Origin: Bacteroidota bacterium
Lineage (GTDB): Bacteria; Bacteroidota; Bacteroidia; Chitinophagales; Chitinophagaceae
Direction: 5' to 3'
NCBI GenBank assembly: GCA_023391015.1
Contig: JAEWBT010000058.1
Location: forward strand, 15,911 to 79,910
Length of the DNA stretch: 64,000 bases
The notes under the pieces were generated by a model that saw only the letters and a list, made by a program, of their open reading frames with translations, was not told the origin of the DNA and did no database searches. This document shows, piece after piece, positions 63,899-64,000 of the stretch (position 1 is the stretch's first letter; each line of letters starts with the position of its first letter). Both the position numbers and the translations under genes were made by a program.

Positions 63899-64000
63899 GT
63901 AGAGACGCCCAACCTGGGCGTCTTCCCCCAAATCTGGGTGTCTTCCCCCCCCAACCTGGGCGTCTTCCTCCCAAACCTGGGCGTCTTCGCCAACCTGAGC
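63899..64000. repeat. tandem AACCTGGGCGTCTTC repeat running off the window
   Basis: Units start at 63911, 63931, 63953, 63974 and 63992 (pitch 20, 22, 21, 18). The first is joined to a GTAGAGAC head, forming GACGCCC-AACCT-GGGCGTC. It continues beyond the right edge. Confidence 0.85.

Larger units (their letters stand above)
1..64000. repeat. dispersed iterated palindrome TTCCGGAA (mostly TTTCCGGAAA)
   Basis: The octamer TTCCGGAA, usually widened to TTTCCGGAAA, was counted by eye about 80 times along the whole window, roughly once per 780 bp. About one is expected from base composition. It lies in coding DNA in all three frames (giving FRK, SG or PE), in intergenic DNA and in the integrated element. 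Examples are near 411, 2047, 7948, 8530, 14425, 17130, 21189, 21209, 31496, 39330, 42944, 46011, 56606, 58242 and 63687. rpsA (12239-14071) and the integrase half of the mobile element (about 46020-49450) lack it. Confidence 0.9.

Noticed and set aside
63768..63993. Small minus-strand open frames over the right-edge tandem repeat
   Set aside because: Translated repeat DNA only.

Overview
The window comes from a Bacteroidota chromosome, most plausibly of the Chitinophagales/Chitinophagaceae kind. The signs are type IX secretion C-terminal sorting domains on two large secreted proteins, the T9SS regulator PorX, Bacteroidota-type promoters (TTG, about 19-21 bp, then TAnnTTTG) and almost no Shine-Dalgarno sequences. 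By eye the G+C content is a little above half. There is no rRNA operon and no CRISPR array. One tRNA-Leu(CAG) is present.

Layout. 0-12 kb holds housekeeping genes: the prmC 5' part, an RsmB/NOP rRNA methyltransferase, crcB, a secreted beta-propeller, a beta-lactamase-fold hydrolase, acpH, metG, a decayed YoeB-type toxin with its antitoxin, gapA, ilvE and yitT. 12-19.5 kb holds rpsA and a 1767-residue subtilisin-like T9SS protease. 19.7-26.8 kb holds an FAD reductase, a PadR regulator with its membrane partner, a luciferase-like monooxygenase, two PAP2 phosphatases and an unknown protein. 27-31 kb holds a giant parallel beta-helix T9SS protein. 31.5-37.4 kb holds a GH3 glycosidase and a compact phospho-signalling cluster (FHA, FHA, PP2C phosphatase, Ser/Thr kinase). 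38-41.5 kb holds uvsE, a CHAD protein, a lipoprotein and a LuxE-like enzyme. 41.57-49.26 kb is an integrative element inserted into the 3' end of tRNA-Leu, bounded by a 15-bp direct repeat. It carries a tyrosine integrase, a putative phage/plasmid replication initiator, three small HTH proteins, a DUF6046-like protein and several unknowns, all on the minus strand. 49.4-54.7 kb holds a TPR-like protein, a MoxR ATPase, a lipoprotein and PorX. 54.8-64 kb holds a GNAT, fmt, a membrane glycosyltransferase-like protein, an APP1-like phosphatase divergent from a lipid kinase, a CDGSH protein, a YiiX-like hydrolase, a lipoprotein and an ALDH7-type dehydrogenase.

The most unusual signal is at the DNA level. 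(1) The palindrome TTCCGGAA occurs roughly 80 times (hand count), where about one is expected, in genes, intergenic DNA and the integrated element alike; it behaves like a highly iterated palindrome. (2) Intergenic DNA is full of very small hairpins with three-base loops (GAA, AAA, GCA, TTC). In four places they form arrays joined by a constant TCCAA(C/T) linker, next to metG, fmt and the CDGSH/YiiX pair. (3) The same hairpin type makes up a 138-bp in-frame insert inside the moxR ATPase gene. (4) GTAGAGAC palindromes end or extend the reading frames of two genes. (5) Two unrelated minisatellites share a 42-bp period, and one of them contains an inverted unit.
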